Positions 41,506-49,022 of a DNA stretch of 64,000 nucleotides are shown in pieces. The number at the start of each line of letters is the position of its first letter. Positions within the stretch are counted from its first letter, which is position 1. The position numbers were made by a program, and so were the translations under genes. The DNA comes from Miltoncostaea sp963771025 (GTDB taxonomy: Bacteria; Actinomycetota; Thermoleophilia; Miltoncostaeales; Miltoncostaeaceae): contig CAVYRL010000001.1 in NCBI GenBank assembly GCA_963771025.1, positions 124,001 to 188,000 on the forward strand, written 5' to 3'. Under the pieces are notes generated by a model. That model had not been told where the DNA came from. It did not search any database and saw only the letters and a list, made by a program, of their open reading frames with translations.

Positions 41506-41856
41506 GCACCCGCAGGACGGACGGCGACCCCGGGAGACCGGCAGCAACCCGCCGGACGCCTGCGATCAGGGCGAGGATCGCAACCCCGACGACGGCCGCG
41601 ACCCAGACGTTGAACGGCACGTCTGTAATCAGCAGGACGGCGCACGTGATGGCGACGCCGAGGAAGGCGACGCCCCCCCAGCGTGAGCCGGCGCGACTCC
41701 GGCGCGACGTCGGCCTTCGCCCCGCGCCGGAAAACGCAGCCGGCGCATCGCCTCGTCGAAGCGGGCGGTGAGGGGCACGGTGAGCAGGAACGCGAACAGC
41801 ACCCGCACCCCCGGAGCGTCACGCTCCCGCAACAGCTCGCCGAACTGTGGCGGTCG
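41483..41856 (-). pseudogene. DUF6328 family membrane protein, decayed
   Basis: Three frames read through one recognisable protein. Frame A near 41856-41760: RPPQFGELLRERDAPGVRVLFAFLLTVPLTARFDEA, the DUF6328 N-terminus. Frame B, about 41725-41680: VFRRGAKADVAPESRRLTLGG. Frame C, about 41675-41483: VAFLGVAITCAVLLITDVPFNVWVAAVVGVAILALIAGV then a stop. About 45 residues between A and B are missing, and a 7-base C homopolymer (41673-41679) marks the B/C shift. DUF6328 proteins are small membrane proteins of unknown role in actinobacteria. The end overlaps the M23 peptidase gene. Confidence 0.6.
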
Positions 41857-41971
41857 GCCCGCTGATCCCGTAGTAGCGACAGGTCCGGGCGACGTTGCCG
41901 GTCACCTCCCCGGCGTGGGCCGGCACCGCCAGGCGATGGCGGATCTTGCGCTGCTGCTCTTGCTCGGTCAT
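41819..41971 (-). pseudogene. N-terminal fragment of an IS481/integrase-type transposase
   Basis: A 50-codon frame from ATG 41971. The first 37 or so residues (MTEQEQQRKIRHRLAVPAH, then GEVTGNVARTCRYYGIS) look like the helix-turn-helix start of IS481-type transposases, in which RYYGIS is followed by a recognition helix. Here the sequence breaks off and enters the DUF6328 remnant in another frame, then stops. This suggests an IS-related insertion/deletion that destroyed both genes. Terminal repeats could not be verified. Confidence 0.5.
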
Positions 41972-42028
41972 CTAGGCGTCCTCTCACGAAGACCCCGATC
42001 TTGTAAACGCCCTCCGTCAGTTCTCGAC

Positions 42029-43414
42029 CTAGAGCGCCTTGCCGGGGTTGAGCAGGTCGTCGGGGTCGAAGACGCCCTTCACGCCCCGCGCCAGCTCTCG
42101 GGCGCGCGTACCGATCTCCTTCTCCAGCCAGGGCAGCTTCAGCGTCCCCACCCCATGCTCGCCCGTGATGGTGCCGTCCAGGGCCAGCGCGGCCTCGTAG
42201 ATCGCGCCCGCGGCTTCGTGCGCACGGGCACGCTGCTCGGGGGAGTGGCGGTCGAACACCACGGTCGGATGCATGTTCCCGTCTCCGACGTGGCCGAAGG
42301 TGGCGATCTCCAGGCCCGTCCGCGATGCGATGCTCTCGATCTCGGCGAGCAACTCCGCCACCCGTCCGCGCGGAACCCCGACGTCCTCGAGGAGGGTGCC
42401 GCCCCGGCGCTCCAGCGCGCTGAAGCAGAGGCGGCGCACCTCCATCAACATGGCGCTCTCGATCTCGTCCTCCGCGGCGACGACCAGGCTCGCGCCGGCC
42501 TCCTCGCAGCACCGCGCCGCGACGGCGATCTCATCGTGGCGGGCGGTGCCCGGCAGGTCGGACTGCACCAGGAGCAGCGCGGCCGATCCGAGGTCCAGGT
42601 CGAGCCGCCGCCAGTCCTCCACCGCCGCCAGCGTGACGCGGTCGATCAGTTCCACCAGCGAGGGAGCGATACCGGCGCGGCTCATGGCCTGAACCGCCTC
42701 TCCGGCCGAGACGAGGGTGGGGAAGTAGGCGGCGAGGGTCAGGGGCTCGGCGGGCGTCGGGCGCAGACGGAGGGTCGCCTCGGTCACGACGCCGAGGGTC
42801 CCTTCGGACCCCACGAGCAGCGACAGCAGATCGAGCCCGGCCACCCGTTTCACCGTGGGGCCGCCCAGATCCACCCGCTCCCCGTCCGCCAGCACGACGA
42901 TCAGGCCCAGCACGCTCTCGCGTGTCGCGCCGTACTTGACGCAGCACAGGCCGCCGGCGTTGGTGGCGATGTTGCCGCCGATCGTCGAGAAATCGCGGCT
43001 CGCGGGGTCCGGCGCGTACCAGAGGCCCCGCTCGGCGACGGCGGCCTTGAGAACGCCGTTGACCACGCCCGCCTCGACGCGCGCGACAAGGTTGACATCG
43101 TCGATCTCCAGGATGCGGGTCATGTCCTCGGTGCAGAGGACGATCGCGTCGTCGATGGCGGCGGCCCCACCCGACAGCCCGCTGCCCGCGCCGCGCGCCA
43201 CCACGGCGATGCGGTGCGCCGCGGCGATGCGCATGATGGCCTGCACCTCGTCGGTGTCGCGCGGGCGCACGACGGCCCGCGGTCGTCCGCCCTCGACCAA
43301 CTCGGCGTGGTCGTGCCGGAAGCGATCCATCAGGTCGGGGTCCGTCAGCACCCTCCCGGCAGGGAGGGTGCTGACGAGCTCCTGCGTCATGGCGTCGGTT
43401 GGAGCGATGGCCAT
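42029..43414 (-). CDS. FAD-binding oxidoreductase, glycolate oxidase GlcD / D-lactate dehydrogenase family
   Basis: 461 aa. FAD-binding PP-loop: AVVRPRDTDEVQAIMRIAAAHRIAVVARGAGSGLSGGA, and DFSTIGGNIATNAGGLCCVKYGATRESVLGL; C-terminal VFDPDDLLNPGKAL and the metal-type HVGDGNMHP and GEHGVGTLKLPWL motifs. It oxidises a 2-hydroxyacid such as glycolate or D-lactate with FAD; the electron acceptor is unknown. No GlcE/GlcF partners are adjacent. It lies 4 bp after the DJ-1/PfpI gene, both under a probable FadR operator. A 15-bp inverted repeat lies in its 5' coding region. Confidence 0.9.
   Translation of the reverse strand: MAIAPTDAMTQELVSTLPAGRVLTDPDLMDRFRHDHAELVEGGRPRAVVRPRDTDEVQAIMRIAAAHRIAVVARGAGSGLSGGAAAIDDAIVLCTEDMTRILEIDDVNLVARVEAGVVNGVLKAAVAERGLWYAPDPASRDFSTIGGNIATNAGGLCCVKYGATRESVLGLIVVLADGERVDLGGPTVKRVAGLDLLSLLVGSEGTLGVVTEATLRLRPTPAEPLTLAAYFPTLVSAGEAVQAMSRAGIAPSLVELIDRVTLAAVEDWRRLDLDLGSAALLLVQSDLPGTARHDEIAVAARCCEEAGASLVVAAEDEIESAMLMEVRRLCFSALERRGGTLLEDVGVPRGRVAELLAEIESIASRTGLEIATFGHVGDGNMHPTVVFDRHSPEQRARAHEAAGAIYEAALALDGTITGEHGVGTLKLPWLEKEIGTRARELARGVKGVFDPDDLLNPGKAL
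43343..43376 (-). repeat. 15-bp perfect inverted repeat at the 5' end of the glcD-like gene
   Basis: Arms 43343-43357 and 43362-43376 pair perfectly around a 4-nt loop. The sequence lies within codons about 13-24. In mRNA it would form a very stable hairpin about 40 nt after the start codon. Confidence 0.8.
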
Positions 43415-43418
43415 GGCG

Positions 43419-44009
43419 TCACGCCACGTGGGTCAGCTCCGATGCGCTGTCCACGGGGGCGTGCTGCCGCAGGAGGCGCATGAACTCGCGCATCCACGAC
43501 GGGTGGTCCGGCCACGCGCGGGCGGACACCATCTTGCCGTCCACCACACCGCCTCCATCCACGTATTCGGCGCCGGCTGCCGCGACGTCGGGGGCGAGGG
43601 CGGGATAGGCGGCGGAGCGCCGCCCCTGGAGGACTCCGGCGGCCGCGAGGGCCAGGGGGCCGTGGCAGATCTGGGCGACGGGGCGCTCGTCGGAGAAGAA
43701 CGCCGCGATGATGCGTTGCACGTCGACGTCGTTGCGGATGTATTCGGGCGCACGCCCGCCCGGTACCACCAGCGCGACGTACTCGGAAGGGTTGACCTCG
43801 GAGAAGGCGAGGTCGGCCGGCCAGGTGTATCCGGGCTTCTCGGTGTAGGTGTCGTAGCCGTCCACGAAGTCGTGGACCACGAACTGGAGCTTCTTCTTCG
43901 ACGGGGCCGCGATGTCAACCTCGTACCCCTCCTCGAGGAGCCGCTGATACGGGTACATCACCTCCAGCGACTCCGCGGCGTCACCTGTCAGGATCAGGAC
44001 CTTGGGCAT
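43419..44009 (-). CDS. DJ-1/PfpI family protein
   Basis: 196 aa from ATG 44009, preceded by GAGGAGG. DJ-1/PfpI fold: KVLILTGDAAESLEVMYPYQRLLEEGYEVDIAAPS, ALVVPGGRAPEYIRNDVDVQRIIAAFFSDERPVAQICHGPLALAAAGVL with the nucleophile Cys in AQICHG, and DHPSWMREFM. Family roles include glyoxalase/deglycase and stress protection. A glycolate- or lactate-producing glyoxalase would fit the adjacent hydroxyacid oxidase (inference). Divergent from the FadR-family regulator. Confidence 0.88.
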   Translation of the reverse strand: MPKVLILTGDAAESLEVMYPYQRLLEEGYEVDIAAPSKKKLQFVVHDFVDGYDTYTEKPGYTWPADLAFSEVNPSEYVALVVPGGRAPEYIRNDVDVQRIIAAFFSDERPVAQICHGPLALAAAGVLQGRRSAAYPALAPDVAAAGAEYVDGGGVVDGKMVSARAWPDHPSWMREFMRLLRQHAPVDSASELTHVA

Positions 44010-44055
44010 GGATGCCTCCTCGGGCGATTCTCGGAAACCGCGGTCAGCGTAACCC

Positions 44056-44068
44056 TTGGTCAGACCAT
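44056..44068. promoter_or_regulatory. Operator for FadR-family regulator (TTGGT-N3-ACCA type)
   Basis: TTGGTCAGACCAT matches the FadR/PdhR/LldR-type operator core (AATTGGTnnnACCAATT). It lies between the divergent DJ-1-glcD unit and the gntR gene, 22 bp before its ATG, so it can control both directions. Confidence 0.7.
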
Positions 44069-44090
44069 CAGTCAATGAGACAATGGGCAC

Positions 44091-44810
44091 ATGTCGATGA
44101 CCTTCGACGAGGTCAGCCGCAACCCCCTGTACCTGCAGGTGGCCGAGAGCATCCGCGAGGCGATCATCGCCGGGACGCTGACGCCGGGGCAGGCGCTGCC
44201 CACCGAGCGCGACCTCTCCGACTCGTTCGGCGTCAGCCGCGCGTCGGTGCGCGAGGCGCTTCGCGCCCTGCAGGCCCAGGGCCTGGTCTCGTCCACCGGA
44301 TCTCCCTCCCGCACGGTGGTCGCGGAGGGCGCCGGCGCGCACGCGAGGGACGCGATGATCACGCTGCTGCGCCTCAACGGCGTGGGTCTGGACGACCTCA
44401 TGGGCTTTCGGTCGCTGCTCGAGGCGGGCGCGCTGGCCGCCGCTGCCCATCGGCGCGACCCCGAGCGGCTCGACGAGGCGCGGCAGGCCCTGGAGGACAT
44501 GCGGCAGCCGGGAATCGGCGTGGAGGAGTTCGAGCGCGCCGACGTGCGTTTCCACGTCGCCCTGGTGCAGGCCTCCGGCAACCAGGCGATGCATCTGGTG
44601 ATGCAGGTCCTGCGCCAAACCGTGGAGCGCCACCTGCGGGAGGTGCTCGAGGCGCAGCCCGATCTGAGGGCGGCCCTCGCGCGGCTCATCGACGAGCACG
44701 CGGCCATCCTCGCGGCGGTGGAGCGCGGGCACGCGACGCGTGCGTCCGCGCTCGTGACCGCTCACATCAGCGGCTTCTATCGGGCGGAATCAGCACCCCC
44801 GCACCGGTGA
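44091..44810 (+). CDS. FadR/GntR family transcriptional regulator
   Basis: 239 aa from ATG 44091 (a second ATG at 44097 is possible). Winged HTH: PLYLQVAESIREAIIAGTLTPGQALPTERDLSDSFGVSRASVREALRALQAQGLVSS. The C-terminal FCD ligand domain (about 95-225) includes LEAGALAAAAHRRDPERL, FHVALVQASGNQAMHLVMQVLR and LIDEHAAILAAVERGHATRA. FCD regulators of this type sense organic acids such as lactate, glycolate or pyruvate. Target: probably the divergent hydroxyacid oxidase. Its 3' end overlaps the convergent dehydrogenase by 44 bp. Confidence 0.92.
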   Translation: MSMTFDEVSRNPLYLQVAESIREAIIAGTLTPGQALPTERDLSDSFGVSRASVREALRALQAQGLVSSTGSPSRTVVAEGAGAHARDAMITLLRLNGVGLDDLMGFRSLLEAGALAAAAHRRDPERLDEARQALEDMRQPGIGVEEFERADVRFHVALVQASGNQAMHLVMQVLRQTVERHLREVLEAQPDLRAALARLIDEHAAILAAVERGHATRASALVTAHISGFYRAESAPPHR

Positions 44811-45738
44811 ACCGGCCGGCGCGCAGGTCGTCGAGGGCGTCGCCGGCGCGTTCCAGCGGGTAGGTGGTCACGTGGGTCCGTATCCCGACGCGCGGGGCGA
44901 GCGCCAGGAACTCCTCGCCGTCGCGGCGCGTCAGGTTGGCCACCGAGCGCAGCGACCGCTCGTGCCAGAGCAGCTCGTAGGGGATCGACGGGATGTCGCT
45001 CATGTGGATCCCGCCCAGCACGACGGTTCCCCCGGGCGCGAGCGCGGTCAGCGCGAGCGGCACCAGCGGGCCCACCGGCGCGAAGATGATCGCGGCCTCG
45101 AGCTCGTCGGGAGGCCGCTCGTCCGACGTGCCGACCCAGCTCGCCCCGAGATCGCGCGCCAAGCCCTGCGAGGGGTCGCCCGCCGTGCGGGTGAACGCGT
45201 AGACCTCGCGCCCCTGCCAGCGCAGCACCTGGGTGATGATGTGCGCCGCCGCGCCGAAGCCGTAGATGCCGACGCGCCGGGCGTCGCCGCACATGGAGAG
45301 GGCGCGATATCCGATCAGGCCGGCGCACAGCAGCGGCGCCACGTCGGCATCGGAGAGGCCGTCGGGGAGGGGGAAGCAGAAGCGCTCGTCGGCGACGGTG
45401 TACTCGGCCATGCCGCCGTCGATGTCGCGGCCCGTGAAGCGCGCACGGGGGCACAGATTCTCGCGCCCCGAGGTGCAGTAGGCGCACACCCCGCAGGTCC
45501 AGCCCAGCCACGGCACCCCGACCCGTTCGGCTCCCGACCCGACGGTGCCGACGATCTGGTGCCCCAGGATTCGCGGCGGCGACGGGACGTCAACCTCACC
45601 GTCCATCAGGTGGAGGTCGGTGCGGCACACGGCGCAGGCACGGACGCGCAGCAGCAGTTGACCGGCGCCGGCGCGCGGCACCTCGCGCTCGGTCGCGCGG
45701 AGCGGCGCTCCGACGCCCTCGAAGACCATTGCGCGCAT
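44767..45738 (-). CDS. Zinc-dependent alcohol dehydrogenase family protein
   Basis: 323 aa. MDR-type medium-chain dehydrogenase: catalytic zinc Cys in CAVCRTDLH and GHQIVG, structural zinc in CGVCAYCTSGRENLCP. The Rossmann GFGAAAHI (IYGFGAAAHIITQVL) binds NAD(P). The last part LERAGDALDDLRAGRFTGAGVLIP is characteristic. Substrate alcohol unknown. It shares a divergent region with the FAD monooxygenase. The 44-bp convergent overlap with gntR is unusual but the frame is intact. Confidence 0.9.
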   Translation of the reverse strand: MRAMVFEGVGAPLRATEREVPRAGAGQLLLRVRACAVCRTDLHLMDGEVDVPSPPRILGHQIVGTVGSGAERVGVPWLGWTCGVCAYCTSGRENLCPRARFTGRDIDGGMAEYTVADERFCFPLPDGLSDADVAPLLCAGLIGYRALSMCGDARRVGIYGFGAAAHIITQVLRWQGREVYAFTRTAGDPSQGLARDLGASWVGTSDERPPDELEAAIIFAPVGPLVPLALTALAPGGTVVLGGIHMSDIPSIPYELLWHERSLRSVANLTRRDGEEFLALAPRVGIRTHVTTYPLERAGDALDDLRAGRFTGAGVLIPPDRSR

Positions 45739-45785
45739 GGCTCAAGGGTAGCCTTGACGCCACGGAGTGTGACGGGAGGCGACGC

Positions 45786-46805
45786 ATGCGGGTGCTGATC
45801 GCGGGCGGGGGTATGGCGGGCCTGGTGCTGGCGCGGGGCATCGCGCTGCGAGGCGGGCAGGCGACGGTGATCGAGCGGGCCGCGCCCGACCGGCAGATCC
45901 CGGGCCCGATCATGCTCCCGTTCCAGGCGTACGACTCCCTTGACGAGATCGGCGTGCTTGCGCCGGTTCGCGCACGGGGCATCGACATCCCGCCGCACCG
46001 CAACGACCAGCCCGTGGCCATCTCGGTACCGCGCCAGACCGTTCTGGACCTGCTCCGCGAGGGGGTCGACATCCTCTGGGAGCACGAACTCGTGGACCTT
46101 CTGCGCGACGGCGACCGCATCGTCGGCACCCGGGTGCGCGGGCCCGGCGGCGAGCGCGACCTGGACGCGGATCTGGTCGTCGGGGCCGACGGAACGGGGT
46201 CGCGAGTGCGCGAGCTGGCGGGCATCGCGGCGGAGACCCGGGTGTCCGACACGGCGTTCGTCTCGTTCCGCAGCCCGCTCCCCGCCCCCGAGCCGTTCTC
46301 GATCGCCTTCCTCTCGGATGGTCGTCAGGTGACGCTGATCGGCTGGTCGGGCGGCAGCGCGGGCGGCTGGCAGATCGACCGCGTGCCGGGCGGCGCGGCC
46401 GAGGCGCTCGCCCCCGGCCTCGAGGCGTATCGGCGCGCCTTCGTGCGGCTGCTGCCGCAGGCCGAGGGCCCGCTGTCGGCGCTCACCTCCGACGACCAGC
46501 TGACCTACCGCGAGGTGACCGAGGTGCGGTGCGACCAGTGGTGGACGCCCGGCGTCGCGCTGGTCGGCGAGGCGCTCCATGCCATGAACCCCGAGGTCGG
46601 CATCGGCTCCGGGCTGGGCATGGGCGACGCGCAGGCGCTCGCCGCGGCGATCGCGGCCAACCCGGACGACCCCGACGCCGCATGCCGCACCTACGAGCAC
46701 TGGCGCCGGCCGGCCGTCGCGCCCTATCTGGCGGTCGGCGGAACCGCGTCCAAGGTCTACGCGGGCGGTCGCCGTCCCGAAGAGGAGCGCTGGCCGCCCG
46801 CCTGA
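45786..46805 (+). CDS. FAD-dependent monooxygenase (p-hydroxybenzoate hydroxylase-like)
   Basis: 339 aa from ATG 45786, with GGGAGG upstream. N-terminal Rossmann IAGGGMAGLVLARGIALRGGQATVIER, the FAD second motif LVVGADGTGSRVRELAG, and the third motif GVALVGEALHAMNPEVGIGSGLGMGDAQALA (usually GDAAH; here GEALH). Class A flavoprotein hydroxylase. Substrate unknown. Short intergenic region to the alcohol dehydrogenase suggests common regulation. Confidence 0.88.
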   Translation: MRVLIAGGGMAGLVLARGIALRGGQATVIERAAPDRQIPGPIMLPFQAYDSLDEIGVLAPVRARGIDIPPHRNDQPVAISVPRQTVLDLLREGVDILWEHELVDLLRDGDRIVGTRVRGPGGERDLDADLVVGADGTGSRVRELAGIAAETRVSDTAFVSFRSPLPAPEPFSIAFLSDGRQVTLIGWSGGSAGGWQIDRVPGGAAEALAPGLEAYRRAFVRLLPQAEGPLSALTSDDQLTYREVTEVRCDQWWTPGVALVGEALHAMNPEVGIGSGLGMGDAQALAAAIAANPDDPDAACRTYEHWRRPAVAPYLAVGGTASKVYAGGRRPEEERWPPA

Positions 46806-46815
46806 GGCTCCGGGG

Positions 46816-47463
46816 TCAGGCGACCCGCAGGGCGGACTCCCCGGACTCCTCGGACTCCTCGGCGATCCGCAGGCTGCGGAGGGCCCACCAGCATGCGGTG
46901 CCGATGGTCTCGGCCAGGCTCTGGACCAGGTAGAGGCGCGTCGACTGGAGCACCTGCGAGTCGAGAGCGCCGGCCTGGACGTTGACCGTCGCGGTCAGGG
47001 CCAGGTCGCCGACGGCGGGGAGGGCCTTGCCGACTCCCTGCCCGGGCTGAAGGCCGCCCCGTCGCAGCGCGATGCTGCCGACGCCGCGGAGCGGGCCGAG
47101 CGCCGCGTCGATCGCGACCACCAGGGGCCGCGAGGGGTCGGCGTGCACGACGGCGACACGCTCGGCGAGGTTGAGGGCGTGAAGCGGGCGCTCGAGGGTG
47201 CCGACGATCCGGTCGGCGGGGTGGCCGAGCCGCTCCAGCCGTTGACCCACCAGCGGGCCCAGGGCGTCGCCGGTCGATCGGTCGGAGCCGATGCACGCGA
47301 AGGAGACCGGGCGCGTCGCCGCGCCCAGGGCGGCCAGCTCGAGTTCGAGCGCCATCGACAGCGTCGCCACCGCCGAAGGGTCGTCGCCCTGCACCTCGCA
47401 GATCGTCACCGGGAGCCTCTCCGTGGAACATCGAACGAGGGGCAGGGTAAGCGCGGCGCTCAT
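46816..47463 (-). CDS. YyaC/DUF1256 family protein (spore protease YyaC-like)
   Basis: 215 aa from ATG 47463; a start further in (GTG around 47411) is possible because GGAGAGG precedes it. The DUF1256 core is clear: FACIGSDRSTGDALGPLVGQRLERLG, VGTLERPLHALNLAERV, PLVVAIDAALGPLRGVGSI, LQPGQGVGKALPAVGDLALTATVNVQAGA, QVLQSTRLYLVQSLAETI. The family is related to the Gpr germination protease and is typical of endospore formers. The large Ser in place of Thr (GSD for GTD) is minor. Function here is unknown. The frame extends upstream, but that part is translated from the cheA remnant's opposite strand. Confidence 0.75.
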   Translation of the reverse strand: MSAALTLPLVRCSTERLPVTICEVQGDDPSAVATLSMALELELAALGAATRPVSFACIGSDRSTGDALGPLVGQRLERLGHPADRIVGTLERPLHALNLAERVAVVHADPSRPLVVAIDAALGPLRGVGSIALRRGGLQPGQGVGKALPAVGDLALTATVNVQAGALDSQVLQSTRLYLVQSLAETIGTACWWALRSLRIAEESEESGESALRVA

Positions 47464-47548
47464 CGGCGAGACCACCCATCCGGATAGCGGGCGGGCCCCC
47501 ATTCGGGGAAGGCTGTGGCCGGCGCCGAGGGCCGCGCCCACGCGGCCG

Positions 47549-47828
47549 ATGGGCCATGTGGGCACCTCCGAGCACCTCGGCCTCTTCCTCGACGAGACCC
47601 GCGACGAATTGCGGGTCCTCGACCTCGCGCTGCGCGATCCGGAGCGATCGGGAGGATCCGGACCCGGTGGCGACGGTCGTCCGCGTGGTGCACGCGCTGA
47701 AGGGCATGGGCGCCGTTCTGGCCGCCGCCGAGGCATCGGGCGGCGACGCGGCTGTCGCCGCCATCCCGGGACAGGGCAGCGCGATCACCTTTCGGCTCCC
47801 GCTCGCTCAACCTTGCGGCTCCTCCTGA
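47549..47828 (+). pseudogene. cheA: Remnant of cheA: Hpt domain fused to the end of the ATPase domain
   Basis: From ATG 47549 one frame reads HLGLFLDETRDELRVLDLALRDPE, the start of a CheA Hpt domain. A shift near 47650 leads to DPDPVATVVRVVHALKGMGAVLA, the Hpt phospho-site helix with the His in VHALKGM. It then jumps straight to GGDAAVAAIPGQGSAITFRLPLA, the end of the CheA ATPase domain, and stops at 47828. The rest of the P1 domain, P2, dimerisation and most of the ATPase domain are missing. The gene therefore has a large internal deletion plus a frameshift and cannot encode a kinase. It lies just before flhB, where Thermoleophilia-like che genes may once have stood. Confidence 0.6.
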
Positions 47829-47948
47829 CGAAGAAGTGGTGATCGTGCTGGAGGCCACCTCCGGGACGACCTCAACCATCGGCCGCGCTCAGGATGAACG
47901 CGGGTTGTCGGAGTCACGGACGGCGCGCACCCAGGACGGCGGCGTCGA

Positions 47949-49022
47949 ATGGCCGGCTCGGCTGGTGATCGCACAGAGAAGGCCACTCCGCGCCGGCGCG
48001 ACGAGTCGCGCAAGCGGGGCCAGGTCGCGCGCAGCCGCGAGGTCAACACCGGTCTCGGCCTGCTGGCCACATTCGCGATGCTGTCGTTCCTCGGCGGTTG
48101 GATGCTCACCGGCCTGATGCAGGTGATGAGCACGTCCCTGGGCACCGCCGGCGACTCCGGCCCCATCACGACGACGTCGGGCTGGCAGCTGATGGTCGAC
48201 GCCGGCTGGGCGTCGTTGCGCTTGGTGGCGCCGTTCGCGATCGGCGGGATGATCATCGGCGTCGTCGCCTCGGCCATCCAGGTCAAGCCCGGCATCACGC
48301 CCGAGGTGCTCAAGCCGCGTTTCTCGGTGCTCAATCCGATCCAGGGTGCCAAGCGGCTCCTCGGCCCCCGCTCCCTGGTGAGCCTGGTCAAGGACCTGCT
48401 CAAGGTCGGCGCCACCGGCCTCGTGGCCTACTGGGTGCTCAAGGACTCGCTGCCCTCGCTCACCGGCCTGATGGGCGCGGGCCCCGGGCAGACCATCTCG
48501 GTGATCAGCGACCTGACGATGCGGATCGGCTTCTCGATCGTGGCCGTGTACGCCGTCATTGCGGTCGGCGACCTGCTGTTCGAGCGCTGGCAGCACGAGA
48601 AGGACCTGCGGATGACCCGCGACGAGGTGCGTCGCGAGGCCAAGGAGCAGGACGTCAACCCCGAGATCAAGGGCCAGCTCAAGCGCCGCCAGCGCGAGAT
48701 GGCCGTGCGCCGCATGATGTCGGCCGTCCCGGACGCGGACGTCGTGATCACCAACCCGACCCACTTCGCCGTCGCGCTGCGGTACGCGCGTGCGCTGCCC
48801 GCCCCGCGGGTGGTCGCCAAGGGCGCCGACAACGTCGCCTTTCGCATCATCGCGACGGCCAAGGAGAACGGCGTCACGGTGGTCCAGGATCCGCCCCTCG
48901 CGCGGAGCCTGTTCGCCGCCGCGGAGGTCGGCCAGTTCATCCCGGCCGACGCCTTCGGCGCCGTCGCCGAGATCCTCGCCCACGTCTACCGCGCCACCGG
49001 GCGCGCGCCGGCCGCCGCATGA
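47949..49022 (+). CDS. flhB: Flagellar biosynthetic protein FlhB
   Basis: 357 aa. Basic N-terminus (EKATPRRRDESRKRGQVARSREV), four hydrophobic helices, and the cytoplasmic domain with the autocleavage motif NPTH at residues 269-272. After cleavage between Asn and Pro it switches export specificity from hook to filament when FliK signals. Overlaps flhA by ATGA. No strong FliA-like promoter precedes it. Confidence 0.95.
   Translation: MAGSAGDRTEKATPRRRDESRKRGQVARSREVNTGLGLLATFAMLSFLGGWMLTGLMQVMSTSLGTAGDSGPITTTSGWQLMVDAGWASLRLVAPFAIGGMIIGVVASAIQVKPGITPEVLKPRFSVLNPIQGAKRLLGPRSLVSLVKDLLKVGATGLVAYWVLKDSLPSLTGLMGAGPGQTISVISDLTMRIGFSIVAVYAVIAVGDLLFERWQHEKDLRMTRDEVRREAKEQDVNPEIKGQLKRRQREMAVRRMMSAVPDADVVITNPTHFAVALRYARALPAPRVVAKGADNVAFRIIATAKENGVTVVQDPPLARSLFAAAEVGQFIPADAFGAVAEILAHVYRATGRAPAAA

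Noticed and set aside
47873..47915. FliA-like element before flhB
   Set aside because: TCAACCAT and a GAT core are present, but spacing is 9-10 nt rather than 11 and the -10 lacks CCGAT.
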